Shown: positions 26,359-35,355, numbered from the stretch's first letter. The stretch is 64,000 nt of DNA from Arenibacter hampyeongensis (GCF_002909255.1 NZ_PIOB01000008.1:62001-126000), one strand, 5' to 3'. Translations and numbers: made by a program. Notes: generated by a model from the sequence alone, not told the origin.

Positions 26359-27252
26359 TTACAAATATTCCTGAAGGTGCATTTTAAAATACTTGGCGCT
26401 GTCCGCTGCACTTGTCATGGGACTGGTTTTGAAATTACCTCCCTGCTCAAGATAGTAGAATTCCAATCCAGATTCTTCTGGATCGGGAAGTATTTCTGTG
26501 TAATCAATGGAACCGTTGCCCAATTCGGAATAATCCCGACTAACTTTATCCATGTCCTTAATATGCCACATTACGTAGCGGCCAGGTTGTTTACTTATCA
26601 GTTCCTTGGGGGTAAATTTAGAGGAGTGCATAACCCAATACATATCCATCTGAAGTTTTACAAGTGAAGCATCAGTTTCGTTTATGATGATATCATAACC
26701 AGTCTGACCACCGTAATCCTCAAATTCGTAGCCATGATTGTGATAGGCAAAGCCCAATCCAGCCGAATATACTTGCTCTCCAATAAGGTTAAGTTTATGG
26801 GACATTAATTTAAAATTATCCAAGCTCCGTTGTTCGGGTCCAATATAGGGCCAAGTTATATATTTGCTATCCAGGGTCTTAGCCGCGCCAATGCATTTAT
26901 CTACATAACGTTTTAATTCTTTATCGGATTTTTCCAAATAGGGCGAAAAACCGTAATGACCACTTGTGATAGACAGTTGCAGCTCGTCCAAAATTGTCTT
27001 TAAATCCGATGGTGAAAATCCGTAAATAAGGTCCTTTTCGGCATCAAATCCGTACAATTCAAAGTCTTCATAGCCCATTTTTTTTAAGGCCTTAATAGTG
27101 GCAAGGGGATCTTTTGCCATGTCGGTACGTACAGAGAAAAGCTGGTAACCCATTTTATATTTTGGTCGCTCCCATATGTTGAAAGCGCTAAGGGGCATTA
27201 AGGCCAATGCTCCCACAATACTCGTTTTCCCAATAAAATTTCTTCGATGCAC
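26359..27252 (-). CDS. Sugar phosphate isomerase/epimerase-like TIM barrel protein, exported
   Basis: This 297-residue protein starts with MHRRNFIGKTSIVGALALM, a leader of the TAT-like or lipid-independent export type common in this family in Bacteroidota. The AP-endonuclease-2 TIM barrel (PF01261) follows: YEDFELYGFD, the metal-site motif FAYHNHGYEFED near residues 168-179, KLQMDMYWVMHS, YVMWHIKDMD and a late glutamate in YYLEQGG. Such proteins isomerise or epimerise keto-sugars, but the substrate is unknown here. It stands alone. A TGA-N6-TCA palindrome at 27300 lacks a matching -7 element. Confidence 0.85.
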   Translation of the reverse strand: MHRRNFIGKTSIVGALALMPLSAFNIWERPKYKMGYQLFSVRTDMAKDPLATIKALKKMGYEDFELYGFDAEKDLIYGFSPSDLKTILDELQLSITSGHYGFSPYLEKSDKELKRYVDKCIGAAKTLDSKYITWPYIGPEQRSLDNFKLMSHKLNLIGEQVYSAGLGFAYHNHGYEFEDYGGQTGYDIIINETDASLVKLQMDMYWVMHSSKFTPKELISKQPGRYVMWHIKDMDKVSRDYSELGNGSIDYTEILPDPEESGLEFYYLEQGGNFKTSPMTSAADSAKYFKMHLQEYL

Positions 27253-27665
27253 CTGTTTATGGTTTAGAGGGTTGTAGTCCTATAGGACGCGATAAAGTTT
27301 GAAGTTAATCAAATTTTATCTTCTTATGGTTTCCTTGTTAACAATATTCCCATCAAAGTCATATCAATTTTTACTTTTCCCTACCTAAATGTCCTATAGG
27401 ATTTATCCACAATAGGGGCTTGTTCATTCCAAATTAAATGGCCATCCTCAAAACCTAATTCCCAAAAGGAGAGACGTAGGCATAGTGTCGTCTTTTAATA
27501 AATTGTGGTGATCTTTTTGTAAGTATAGGGCAGTATAGTTATAAAAACTCACGATTGAGCCTATTCGCATCCAGATAAAATACCACATAAATTGGAAAAT
27601 TCTCTTGTTTTATTAATGGATGCTTCCCCATAATTTTGTTCGTGTATTCTTTAAAATACTTCGCT
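27253..27665. other. Intergenic region, about 410 bp
   Basis: Divergent spacer between the TIM-barrel gene and the unknown gene at 27666. Near 27270 and 27390 the string TCCTATAGGA appears, a 10-bp palindrome present twice (27278-27287 and 27391-27400). No gene is visible. Confidence 0.5.
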
Positions 27666-28226
27666 ATGAAAAAAATGAAATTTTATCCCAAGACTTGGCA
27701 AGTGGTTCCATTGCTATCCGATAGGTATCTATTGGATTCAGATGGAAAATGTATAAAGGATTTGGTATTGCGGAATAGCTATGCCACAGATATGAAAGTG
27801 TCCGAAATGGATTTGAACATTGCAAAGTTTTCTGCTATGGATACCAAGGGGCAGGAGCATTTTATTGCGGATTTCCCAGGTCAGGCCTCAATACCCATTA
27901 AAGGGATGCACACAGGTCTGTTTTTAAAATCTAAAAGTGTGCTTACTTTGAAGCCAGGTAATTATAGAGCATTCAGATTTTATCTTGGCAAATCTGGCAA
28001 CAGTATTATATATAGCGACCGCTTGGAAGAACGCGCGGACGGAATTAAATTCTTGGATTTTGAGATTGTGGACGGACTTACAATAAAAGGCGAGGAGTCT
28101 CCGGAGGCCATTCTCCGATTTGACTTTGTACCCTTTAATACTAGTGGACTTTTCAAATTGATCGGACAATTATTTAAAGGGCACACTGCTTTTGCGGGCA
28201 AGCTCGTCAACTCAATGAGTCATTAA
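27666..28226 (+). CDS. Hypothetical protein, 186 residues
   Basis: I do not recognise this protein. It has no signal peptide from the preferred start MKKMKFYPK; an upstream ATG at 27636 would add a hydrophobic-free decapeptide and is less likely. The sequence looks all-beta: TWQVVPLLSDRYLLDSDGKC, alternating hydrophobics through LTLKPGNYRAFRFYLGKSGN and EAILRFDFVPFNTSGLFKLI. No catalytic motif is evident. It stands alone between two intergenic regions and has a terminator about 100 bp downstream. Coding is supported by length and by codon use like that of its neighbours. Confidence 0.65.
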   Translation: MKKMKFYPKTWQVVPLLSDRYLLDSDGKCIKDLVLRNSYATDMKVSEMDLNIAKFSAMDTKGQEHFIADFPGQASIPIKGMHTGLFLKSKSVLTLKPGNYRAFRFYLGKSGNSIIYSDRLEERADGIKFLDFEIVDGLTIKGEESPEAILRFDFVPFNTSGLFKLIGQLFKGHTAFAGKLVNSMSH

Positions 28227-28327
28227 ATGAAATATATTTAAGTTTCCTAACCTAAAAAAGGCTTTTTTCTTGGGCAGATTTAGAATTTACAAATAGCAGG
28301 ACAAAGTCCCTAAAGTCTGCATAAGAT

Positions 28328-28367
28328 AACCCTCAAAACAAAGTTTTAATGTTTTTAGGGTTTATTA
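28328..28367 (+). terminator. Hairpin terminator (copy 1 of a duplicated element)
   Basis: AACCCTCAAAACA (28328-28340) pairs, with one mismatch, with TGTTTTTAGGGTT (28350-28362), followed by a T/A-rich tail. An almost identical hairpin with the same 9-nt loop type lies at 31393, so the two copies bracket the YceI-porin-YceI locus. Confidence 0.75.
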
Positions 28368-28607
28368 TTTTATAACAAGCTATTCATTTGGGAATGTATC
28401 AACTACTTCCCAAATGGATATTTGTTAATATTTTCCTAATAAAAACAGCCTAAAAGGTCCATTTTAAAAACAAACGAAATCTTCCCTAATTACAATTGCT
28501 CCTATAAAGGTTCTGGGGCACAAGGTTTTAAGTTAAATAATCTAGTAGACATCCCAAAATAGTATAAAAATTCAGGAAAGAGGTTAATAGTCCTTATTGT
28601 TAAAAGG

Positions 28608-28650
28608 TGACAATTGTCATACTGCCTAGATTTATATAAGAAGAGATTTG
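28608..28650 (+). promoter_or_regulatory. FNR-like operator and -7 element upstream of the first YceI gene
   Basis: Perfect palindrome TGACAATTGTCA at 28608-28619. GAGATTTG at 28643-28650 is a near -7 element ending 36.5 bp from the palindrome centre. Predicted start near 28655, about 21 nt before the ATG. Confidence 0.7.
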
Positions 28651-28675
28651 CATCCTAATATTAAAGCATACTATT

Positions 28676-29260
28676 ATGATGAGATTCAATTTAAGCAGAA
28701 TGGTAGCGGGGGTTTTATTTGTGTTTTTACTGTTTGTTAGCAACCTTACCGCTCAAAAGTACCACCTAGTAAATGAAAAGTCTTCATTGCTTGTACTTGG
28801 AACTTCCAGTTTACACGATTGGGAAATCAAGACAGAAAACCAGTCGGGAGTCTTGATACTTAAAAATGCCGAGACCGGGGAATTGGAACAACTAAGTCTA
28901 GAGGTAGAATCCGAAAGCTTAAAAAGTGGAAAGTCTTCTATGGACAAAAACACCTATAAGGCATTGGATACTAAGAACCATAAAAAAATTGTCTTCAAAT
29001 TATCCGAAGTCAAAGAAGTGAAACCGAATGGTAACGGGAAATTCAAGATAAAGGCATCTGGAAATCTAACTATTGCCGGTGTAAAGAACGCTATTTCACT
29101 TGATCTGGATATGACATTGACAGGCAATAAGGTAACCCTAATAGGAGAAAAGAAATTAAAAATGACCGATTACAAAATTGATCCGCCAAAAGCGTTACTG
29201 GGAACTATAACCACAGGTGACGACATCACTATAAAATTTAATACAGTCTTAACTAAATAG
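28676..29260 (+). CDS. YceI family periplasmic protein
   Basis: This 194-residue protein has a signal peptide to about residue 27 (ending LTAQ). The lipocalin-like YceI fold is marked by SSLLVLGTSSLHDWEIKTEN near residues 36-55, KNHKKIVFKLSEVKEV and a late GNLTIAGVKNAISLDLDMTL. YceI proteins bind polyisoprenoid or other lipids, and some are induced by stress. It is the first gene of a locus with a porin and a second YceI protein and has an FNR-like operator 57 bp upstream. Confidence 0.9.
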   Translation: MMRFNLSRMVAGVLFVFLLFVSNLTAQKYHLVNEKSSLLVLGTSSLHDWEIKTENQSGVLILKNAETGELEQLSLEVESESLKSGKSSMDKNTYKALDTKNHKKIVFKLSEVKEVKPNGNGKFKIKASGNLTIAGVKNAISLDLDMTLTGNKVTLIGEKKLKMTDYKIDPPKALLGTITTGDDITIKFNTVLTK

Positions 29261-29286
29261 AATTATTATCAATTAAATATACGAAT

Positions 29287-30555
29287 ATGACATCATTTCT
29301 TAAAAATGTAATTTGTGCAACACTAGTAGTAACAGGAATAGGTCTAAATGCACAGGACCGTAAACTGGATAATTTCAGACAACCCGATAAAAGAGGAATC
29401 AATGTATTTGAAGCTCCAAAGGATACAGTTTCTGTTTTCGATGGGGTGAAAGTAAGAATAGGGGGGGCATCCACCCTGCAATATCAGGCCGTAGATCATA
29501 GCAATTCAGGGGCTGTAGTCCTTAAGGATATAGGTTATAATTTTAATTTGGCTACCGCTAACCTAGATCTTGATGTTGCTTTGTTTGATGGGATTAGAAT
29601 GCACTTAAGAACATATTTGTCCTCAAGACACCATCCTGAACCTTATGTTAAGGGAGGGTACTTCCAAATAGACAAGCTGGATTTTATCCGTGAAGGATTT
29701 ATGGAAAATGTTATGCAGTATGTAACTATTAAGATTGGGCATATGGAGAATAACTATGGGGACGCCCATTTTAGGAGAACAGATAATGCCCAGGCAATGT
29801 ACAATCCTTTTGTAGGTAACTTGATCATGGATGCCTTTACCACAGAGGTAGGAGGGGAAGTATATTTCCGTAAAAATGGATTTATAAGTATGTTAGGTAT
29901 TGCAAATGGTAAATTAAATCAGGCGGTCAACAAAACCGACGGATCAACTGGTGGTGCCTCCTTCTTGGCAAAATTGGGATACGACAAACAAGCCAATGAC
30001 GATTTAAGATATCGGATCATGGGGTCTGTTTATACCACAGGTTATGTACCAAATTCATATTTGTACAGTGCCGACCGTGCTGGATCTAGGTACTATTTTG
30101 TGATGGAAGATGAAACTGCTTCCACCAGCGGTAATTTCAGGTCAGGAAGGTATAATCCTAATATGAGGAACCAGGTAACAGCCGTTATGATCAATCCATT
30201 TGTAAAATATAGGGGATTGGAGTTTTTCGGAACTTTTGAGCATACGAGTGGAAAAGCCGATATTGAAACTTCCAACAGAACGGCAACACAATACGCTGGT
30301 GAATTGATCTATAGATTTGGGAAAGATGAAAATTTATATTTGGGAGGTAGATATAATATGGTAAATGCGGAGGAAAGCACTGGGGATGACATTGATATCT
30401 CAAGATTCCAATTGGGAGCAGGATGGTTTATGACGAAAAATATCCTCGCCAAAGTAGAATATGTAAACCAACAGTATGATGATTTCCCAACAACAAGTAT
30501 CTTAAATGACGGAGAATTTAAGGGATTGATGTTAGAAGCGGTAATTAGTTTCTAA
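29287..30555 (+). CDS. Outer-membrane beta-barrel porin-like protein
   Basis: This 422-residue protein has a signal peptide (to about residue 22, GLNAQ). The remainder alternates aromatic and hydrophobic residues in barrel strands (for example GAVVLKDIGYNFNLATANLD, VKGGYFQIDKLDF, LYLGGRYNMVNAEE) and ends in ISF, the terminal aromatic expected for BAM insertion. An IKIGHMENNYGDAHFRRTDN segment resembles the phosphate-selective porin group (PF07396). It lies 26 bp downstream of the first YceI gene, so they form an operon under the FNR-like operator. The solute is unknown. Confidence 0.8.
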   Translation: MTSFLKNVICATLVVTGIGLNAQDRKLDNFRQPDKRGINVFEAPKDTVSVFDGVKVRIGGASTLQYQAVDHSNSGAVVLKDIGYNFNLATANLDLDVALFDGIRMHLRTYLSSRHHPEPYVKGGYFQIDKLDFIREGFMENVMQYVTIKIGHMENNYGDAHFRRTDNAQAMYNPFVGNLIMDAFTTEVGGEVYFRKNGFISMLGIANGKLNQAVNKTDGSTGGASFLAKLGYDKQANDDLRYRIMGSVYTTGYVPNSYLYSADRAGSRYYFVMEDETASTSGNFRSGRYNPNMRNQVTAVMINPFVKYRGLEFFGTFEHTSGKADIETSNRTATQYAGELIYRFGKDENLYLGGRYNMVNAEESTGDDIDISRFQLGAGWFMTKNILAKVEYVNQQYDDFPTTSILNDGEFKGLMLEAVISF

Positions 30556-30671
30556 GTATTATAGAGTCTATCCTAAGACTTAATTTATATTATAGTTTGC
30601 CCGGGCACAAGAGGGTAATATGGCTCGGGCAAATTTTAAAAAGGCAAATGACAAACTCCTAAATACAGATA

Positions 30672-31256
30672 ATGAAAAAAGTATTGGGCTTTACTACAAT
30701 TTTTTTACTACTTGCTTTTAATTTCAAGGACTCCCCTGTTAACGATTCGGTAGTTACTATTGCACCTGAAAGTAGCTTGACGATTTCGGGGACTACCAAT
30801 ATAAATTCATTTAATTGTGATTTTGACATTGATAGAATAAAGGAATCCATTCCTGTCCATTATGAGAATATTGGTGGGAAATATATTTTTAAAAAGGCTG
30901 CTTTGGTATTGAACAACATGGGTTTTGACTGTGGTAGTAGAGGAATAAATAGGGATTTCAACGAACTTTTACAATCTGGGGATTACCCGCAAATATTGTT
31001 AAAATTAAAGGAAATTGATGGGAACATACTACAAGATTCACCATTAAACGCGGGAGTAGAAATTAAGATTGCAGGGAAAACCAATACCTACAAAATTCCA
31101 GTATCCATGGACGAAAATAAAACTACATGTGTTTCAGGTGCATTAAAAATAAGTTTGGGCGACTTTAAGCTCAAAGCACCAACAAAAGCGCTAGGGCTTA
31201 TTGTGGTCCATGACTCCATTACTATTAATTTTGATTTGGTATTACAAATGAACTAG
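30672..31256 (+). CDS. YceI-like exported protein
   Basis: This 194-residue protein has an N-terminal hydrophobic leader (MKKVLGFTTIFLLLAFNF). It carries the YceI-like pattern SSLTISGTTNINSFNCDFDI (about residues 35-54), DYPQILLKLKEIDG and a C-terminal GDFKLKAPTKALGLIVVHDS segment parallel to the KMTDYKIDPPKALLGTITTGDD part of the first YceI protein. Three cysteines, absent from the first copy, may form a disulphide. It lies 116 bp after the porin gene and probably belongs to the same locus. Confidence 0.78.
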   Translation: MKKVLGFTTIFLLLAFNFKDSPVNDSVVTIAPESSLTISGTTNINSFNCDFDIDRIKESIPVHYENIGGKYIFKKAALVLNNMGFDCGSRGINRDFNELLQSGDYPQILLKLKEIDGNILQDSPLNAGVEIKIAGKTNTYKIPVSMDENKTTCVSGALKISLGDFKLKAPTKALGLIVVHDSITINFDLVLQMN

Positions 31257-31392
31257 AATACTTTAGCTACTTATCGCCCAAAGGCAAAAAATGTATAGAG
31301 AAGTTCCATGTTTCAATTGAGTCACTTTAATTCCCTATTTCTCAGATATGGATTTACAACTTTTATAACCAATGGTAAGGACTTCAAAAGTT

Positions 31393-31431
31393 AACCCTCA
31401 AAACAAAGTTCTAATGTTTTGAGGCTTTTAT
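31393..31431 (+). terminator. Hairpin terminator (copy 2 of a duplicated element)
   Basis: CCTCAAAACA (31396-31405) pairs perfectly with TGTTTTGAGG (31415-31424), then CTTTTA. Near-identical to the hairpin at 28328. It closes the YceI-porin-YceI locus. Confidence 0.78.
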
Positions 31432-31485
31432 AATTATTATAAAATTGCTTGGAATGGAACAAATACCTTCGTGCCGTCCGGTAAC

Positions 31486-31527
31486 TGATATAAATCATAG
31501 TTAAACCATTACGATTTCCGAACTTTG
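31486..31527 (+). promoter_or_regulatory. FNR-like operator and -7 element upstream of cardiolipin synthase
   Basis: TGATATAAATCA at 31486-31497. GAACTTTG at 31520-31527 ends 35.5 bp from the centre, one base closer than the common spacing. Predicted leader about 35 nt. Confidence 0.6.
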
Positions 31528-31567
31528 GCAATTGAATTTATCCTAAATTGTCAACTAAAACGCAAGC

Positions 31568-32980
31568 ATGTGGACTGCAATTTTTTTTAGTATTTACTTT
31601 CTTATAGCATTATCCATCATAATAAGTATCCTTTTGCATGGAGCCAAACCGTCTAAAAGTTTAGCGTGGCTTTTGGCCATTTTCACTGTCCCCGTTGGTG
31701 GCATCTTTCTTTATCTTTTACTGGGAAGGAATCGAAGAAAGAATAAATTGTTGAAATTAAAAAAGAAGGCGTTTCTAAACTTGCCGGAACCATTAATGCA
31801 ACATATGGCATCCATGAGCGGGAAGTACCAAAAACTAATGACCTTGGTTTACCGCAATTCACATTTTCCTCCTACGGAGTACAACGAACTTGGATTGTTA
31901 AAAGACGGAAAAACAACCTTCGAATCTATCTTCGATGCTTTGGAAAATGCGCAATGCCGAATAAACCTTCAATATTATATCTTTGAAGAAGGGGAACTTA
32001 CCAATAGGTTAATACTTCTTTTTGAGCGTAAAATTGAACAAGGTGTTGAGGTAAGAATGATATACGATGGTATTGGCAGCTTTTCCTTAAGCAAAGCCTA
32101 TTTAAAGAAATTGACGGCTATTGGGGTAGAGGTATACCCATTTCTCCCTTTCAAATTTGGACGTTTTTTTTCATCCTTAAATTATCGAAATCATCGAAAG
32201 ATTATTGTGGTAGATGGCAAAGTGGCGTTTACCGGAGGAATAAACGTATCGGATAAATACTTGAAAGGAGATGTTGAATTGGGCAATTGGCACGATATGC
32301 ATTTAAGGCTCGAAGGTACAGCTGCAAGCCATTTGGATTTCGTATTTGCAATGGACTGGTACCTGGTTTGTCAAAAGACCATACCTCTGCTGCCCTTGGA
32401 GCTGGACATGGATAAGGTTGAAAAAAACGCGGGCAAGCTTGTCCAGATTGTAGCTGGTGGTCCGGACGATGACTTCCCGTCCTTGGAACAGACGTATTTT
32501 ACCATTATCAATAAAGCGAAAAATTATCTTTACATTACCAACCCTTATATTATACCCGGGCAGGCCATTATGCAAGCCTTACAGACTGCTGCACTTGGTG
32601 GGGTGGATATACGATTAATGGTGTCCGAGAATGGAGATAATAAAATAGTAAGTTGGAGTGTAAGGTCCTATTTTGAACCCATGCTTAAATCTGGTATAAA
32701 AATCTATTTATTTCCTGACGGATTTTTACACAGTAAAATTATTGTTAGTGATGATTCCATTACCACTATAGGTACTGCCAATTTGGACGATAGGAGTTTT
32801 GAACAGAACTATGAAGTGAATGCCATTGTATACGATGGGCCATTTGCAAAATTGTTGAAGGAAGATTTTCTAAAGGATGCCAAACTTAGTAGGATGCTCT
32901 CCTACGAAGAGTACCTTACAAGACCATGGGCCCAAAAACTAAAGGAAGGTTTTGGTAAAGTTTTTAGCCCTTTGTTATGA
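31568..32980 (+). CDS. cls: Cardiolipin synthase, phospholipase D superfamily
   Basis: This 470-residue protein has two N-terminal membrane helices (residues 3-25 and 35-53) and two HKD catalytic motifs: HRKIIVVDGKVAFTGG with the first His at residue 209, and HSKIIVSDDSITTIGTANLD with His388. This is the ClsA architecture, which joins two phosphatidylglycerol molecules into cardiolipin at the inner membrane. The 3' end overlaps the convergent 2-hydroxyacid dehydrogenase gene by 6 bp. The upstream FNR-like operator suggests membrane remodelling as part of the local stress regulon. Confidence 0.95.
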   Translation: MWTAIFFSIYFLIALSIIISILLHGAKPSKSLAWLLAIFTVPVGGIFLYLLLGRNRRKNKLLKLKKKAFLNLPEPLMQHMASMSGKYQKLMTLVYRNSHFPPTEYNELGLLKDGKTTFESIFDALENAQCRINLQYYIFEEGELTNRLILLFERKIEQGVEVRMIYDGIGSFSLSKAYLKKLTAIGVEVYPFLPFKFGRFFSSLNYRNHRKIIVVDGKVAFTGGINVSDKYLKGDVELGNWHDMHLRLEGTAASHLDFVFAMDWYLVCQKTIPLLPLELDMDKVEKNAGKLVQIVAGGPDDDFPSLEQTYFTIINKAKNYLYITNPYIIPGQAIMQALQTAALGGVDIRLMVSENGDNKIVSWSVRSYFEPMLKSGIKIYLFPDGFLHSKIIVSDDSITTIGTANLDDRSFEQNYEVNAIVYDGPFAKLLKEDFLKDAKLSRMLSYEEYLTRPWAQKLKEGFGKVFSPLL

Positions 32981-33982
32981 TAGGATAGTTTCCAGACCTA
33001 ATTCGTTTTTACAAGGCCTACCTTCTTCCCAACAATTTAGATTCCCAAAAGTAACCTCGGCTATATTTGTTAAAGCTTCTTTGGTAATAAATCCTTGATG
33101 GGGTGTTAGCAAGACATTGGGAAGTGACAATAATTTTTTCAGTTGTTCGTCTTTGATCCCAGTAATGGAATTATCCATAAAGAACGTCCCTTTTTCCTTT
33201 TCATATACATCCGTGCAGTATCCCCCCAGCTTCTTGTTCTCCAAAGCGTCTATCAATTCTTTGGTTTCTACTAAGGCTCCCCTTGCCGTGTTGATCAAAA
33301 GGGTCCCTGGTTTCATTAAGGCCAGTTTCTGCTTATTGATCATATAAAGGTTTTCCTGGGTAAGCGGAATATGAAGACTTATAATGTCCGATTTTTGAAT
33401 TAAGTTGTCCAACGAAGTGTATTTAAGATCATACAATTGAACCAAATTGTAATCCGGTTTTAGGTCATTGGCCAATATTTTACAACCAAACCCGGTCATA
33501 ATTTTGGCCATAATACTGCCTATTCTTCCTGTTCCAATGATGCCTACAGTCTTACCATTTAAATTGAAGCCCATAAGATTACTTTGAAGGAAATTATAGG
33601 CGTGTACCTGTCTATCTGCCAAAATAATTTTTCTGTTGAGTGTCTGTAAAAGTGCAACGGCATGTTCTGCAATGGAGTGGGGGGAATAATCAGGTACATT
33701 GGCAACCTTAAAGCCATATTTTTTGGCCACTTTTAGCTGCACATTATTATGTCCTGCAGAGCGCAAGGTAATATATCGAACACCCAAATCCCATAATTTT
33801 TCCAAAACAAGGGACGAAGCATCATCCCCTGAAAATATAGAAACCGCCTTGTGGCCAACTGCTTGAATTGCAGTTTCCTTATCCAGGGCATCCTTGGTAT
33901 AGGTTACTGTGTGTAGGTTTTTGTTGGCACTGCTTAAAAAAGGGATTTCAAAATCTTTTGCACTATAAACCAGTAATTTCAT
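32975..33982 (-). CDS. D-lactate dehydrogenase (2-hydroxyacid dehydrogenase family)
   Basis: This 335-residue protein has the NAD-binding motif VGIIGTGRIGSIMAKIM (about residues 147-163), the catalytic Arg in INTARGALVETKEL, a following Glu, and the catalytic His in LLTPHQGF. The LRSAGHNNVQLKVAKKYG stretch near residue 75 is typical of fermentative D-lactate dehydrogenases (LdhA) that reduce pyruvate with NADH. Its start overlaps the preceding lipoprotein gene by 20 bp, so the two are translated from one message. A fermentative enzyme fits the low-oxygen reading of this region. Confidence 0.9.
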   Translation of the reverse strand: MKLLVYSAKDFEIPFLSSANKNLHTVTYTKDALDKETAIQAVGHKAVSIFSGDDASSLVLEKLWDLGVRYITLRSAGHNNVQLKVAKKYGFKVANVPDYSPHSIAEHAVALLQTLNRKIILADRQVHAYNFLQSNLMGFNLNGKTVGIIGTGRIGSIMAKIMTGFGCKILANDLKPDYNLVQLYDLKYTSLDNLIQKSDIISLHIPLTQENLYMINKQKLALMKPGTLLINTARGALVETKELIDALENKKLGGYCTDVYEKEKGTFFMDNSITGIKDEQLKKLLSLPNVLLTPHQGFITKEALTNIAEVTFGNLNCWEEGRPCKNELGLETILS

Positions 33983-34619
33983 GTTTTTCTTCTTTCATAA
34001 AGATTAGATCTTGATCTTCCATGGCCAATACAACCAATTTTATATAATCTTTTATGGTTTTTTGTATGTTCTTGGGATCTGCGATGTCTATACTTCCCCT
34101 CCAGATCATAGCCCTTTCCTTGCCCTCGCAAATACAGTAAAGCGTGGTTTCCGCGTGGTAAACGGTAAACTTATCATAGTATCCCTGGTCGTAATAAATG
34201 TCCTGGTTGTTTAGATAATCATCATTGAATCTCCCCTGGTAATTGTTCCACTTGGAAATTGATTTTAAAAAGCTTTCCCTATCCTCCGAACCGGTAACCT
34301 TGGTGAACAGTATGGCATCAAAGTCCTTGTCCAATAAACTTTGTTCCACATCGTCCAGTTCTTTTTCCGTTTTACGGGAATCGGTAAAGGAGACGTCGAA
34401 AACATCGAGGCTTCTCATGGCTTCCACATTTCTTTTGGTGAACTCCTTCTGAAGGCTTGTCTCAAACTCTGTTCTGGCCTCTTCGTTTTGTGCCATGCCC
34501 ACTATCAACACTTTATTGGCATGAAACAACACAATATCAGGATTTTTCCAGTTTTCTACCAAACTGGTGGAAGTACATCCAGTTAAAAGTACTGCGAATA
34601 AAATAAAAACTTTTTTCAT
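33963..34619 (-). CDS. Hypothetical lipoprotein, 218 residues
   Basis: Signal peptide with lipobox LLTGC (Cys at residue 15). The mature part starts with SLVENWKNPDI and continues KVLIVGMAQNEEARTEFETS, a DUF4136-like or penicillin-binding-protein-activator-like alpha/beta pattern; I do not recognise a defined family. A YQGRFNDDYLNNQDIYYDQG region rich in Tyr and Asn lies in the middle, then AMIWRGSIDIADPKNIQKTI. Its 3' end overlaps the D-lactate dehydrogenase start by 20 bp. Weak FNR-like palindromes lie 100 and 220 bp upstream. Confidence 0.75.
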   Translation of the reverse strand: MKKVFILFAVLLTGCTSTSLVENWKNPDIVLFHANKVLIVGMAQNEEARTEFETSLQKEFTKRNVEAMRSLDVFDVSFTDSRKTEKELDDVEQSLLDKDFDAILFTKVTGSEDRESFLKSISKWNNYQGRFNDDYLNNQDIYYDQGYYDKFTVYHAETTLYCICEGKERAMIWRGSIDIADPKNIQKTIKDYIKLVVLAMEDQDLIFMKEEKHEITGL

Positions 34620-34838
34620 GATATAATTGTTATTGAAATAGTGGATTTAAGACTGTTCTTCATAAAAGATAATTCAGACTTTCTTAATTCAGGCGCTCTT
34701 CCAAGGGGAACAAGTTTAAATGACATTGGCCATTTTCTCCCACTAAATCAAGAATATAATTAATGTCTGCGGTTTTATATAATAATCATTGTTGCTAGGA
34801 ACGGTGGTCAAGATACCAGATGCCCTGAAGAAATAATA

Positions 34839-34850
34839 TGACTTTGGTCA
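34839..34850 (-). promoter_or_regulatory. Weak FNR-like palindrome upstream of the lipoprotein-D-lactate dehydrogenase unit
   Basis: TGACTTTGGTCA is a good operator match, but the expected -7 position reads TATCTTGA, with two mismatches, and the leader would be about 180 nt. A half-conserved palindrome (TGACATTGGCCA) at 34721-34732 is closer to the gene but has no -7 match. Confidence 0.35.
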
Positions 34851-34859
34851 GTTTAGTAA

Positions 34860-35267
34860 TTATTCCCTTTCGGGATTGTTATTAATAAGAATGCCGCCAG
34901 TATAATTGAAAATTTCGGATTTCAAGTTTTGAAAATCACCCAGACAGGCATCAATTTCTACTTGAATTTGATCATTTTTTTTAAAAATGTTTAAATCATT
35001 GGAAATAATCGCCTTATCCGATATGCTGCCCAAATTGTTTTCTTGTGATGAAATATGAGCTCTTATGGTTTCACTTCTGCGATTTATTTTTTCCAAACGG
35101 TTTTTGTAATCCATTAGGCGTTCAAAGAGATTGGGGATGTTGGACCTAAATGCATTTGAATTCAATAATCGATCTATAAAAAGGATTTCATCATCCATTA
35201 ATTGAAAATGTAATTTCCATTGCTGAATTTTCCAATGTAATTGGGCCACTTGTTTCTCTTTATCCAT
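34860..35267 (-). CDS. Hypothetical coiled-coil protein, 135 residues
   Basis: I do not recognise a named family. The protein is soluble, strongly helical and charged: HWKIQQWKLHFQLMDDEILF, LMDYKNRLEKINRRSETI and QIQVEIDACLGDFQNLKSEI suggest two or three long helices in a coiled coil. There is no cysteine cluster or catalytic motif. It has its own FNR-like operator 68 bp upstream, which places it in the inferred regulon despite its unknown role. Confidence 0.75.
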   Translation of the reverse strand: MDKEKQVAQLHWKIQQWKLHFQLMDDEILFIDRLLNSNAFRSNIPNLFERLMDYKNRLEKINRRSETIRAHISSQENNLGSISDKAIISNDLNIFKKNDQIQVEIDACLGDFQNLKSEIFNYTGGILINNNPERE

Positions 35268-35304
35268 AATTGGTTGTTTAATCTACAAATAACTGGTTGC
35301 TCAA

Positions 35305-35347
35305 TAAAGTTAGTAACTTCATAATATCCCCGCAATGAGATTTGTCA
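35305..35347 (-). promoter_or_regulatory. FNR-like operator and -7 element for the coiled-coil gene
   Basis: TGAGATTTGTCA at 35336-35347. On the minus strand TAACTTTA (35312-35305) ends 36.5 bp from the centre. Predicted leader about 33 nt. Confidence 0.6.
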
Positions 35348-35355
35348 TCTCTGTT

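Noticed and set aside
27300-27311. TGAAGTTAATCA upstream of the TIM-barrel gene as a regulon site
   Set aside because: No -7-like element at the required distance on either side, and the inner bases do not fit TGAY-N4-RTCA on the left arm.
34721-34732. TGACATTGGCCA upstream of the lipoprotein gene as a regulon site
   Set aside because: One half-site is broken and the -7 position reads AGCGCCTG on the minus strand.
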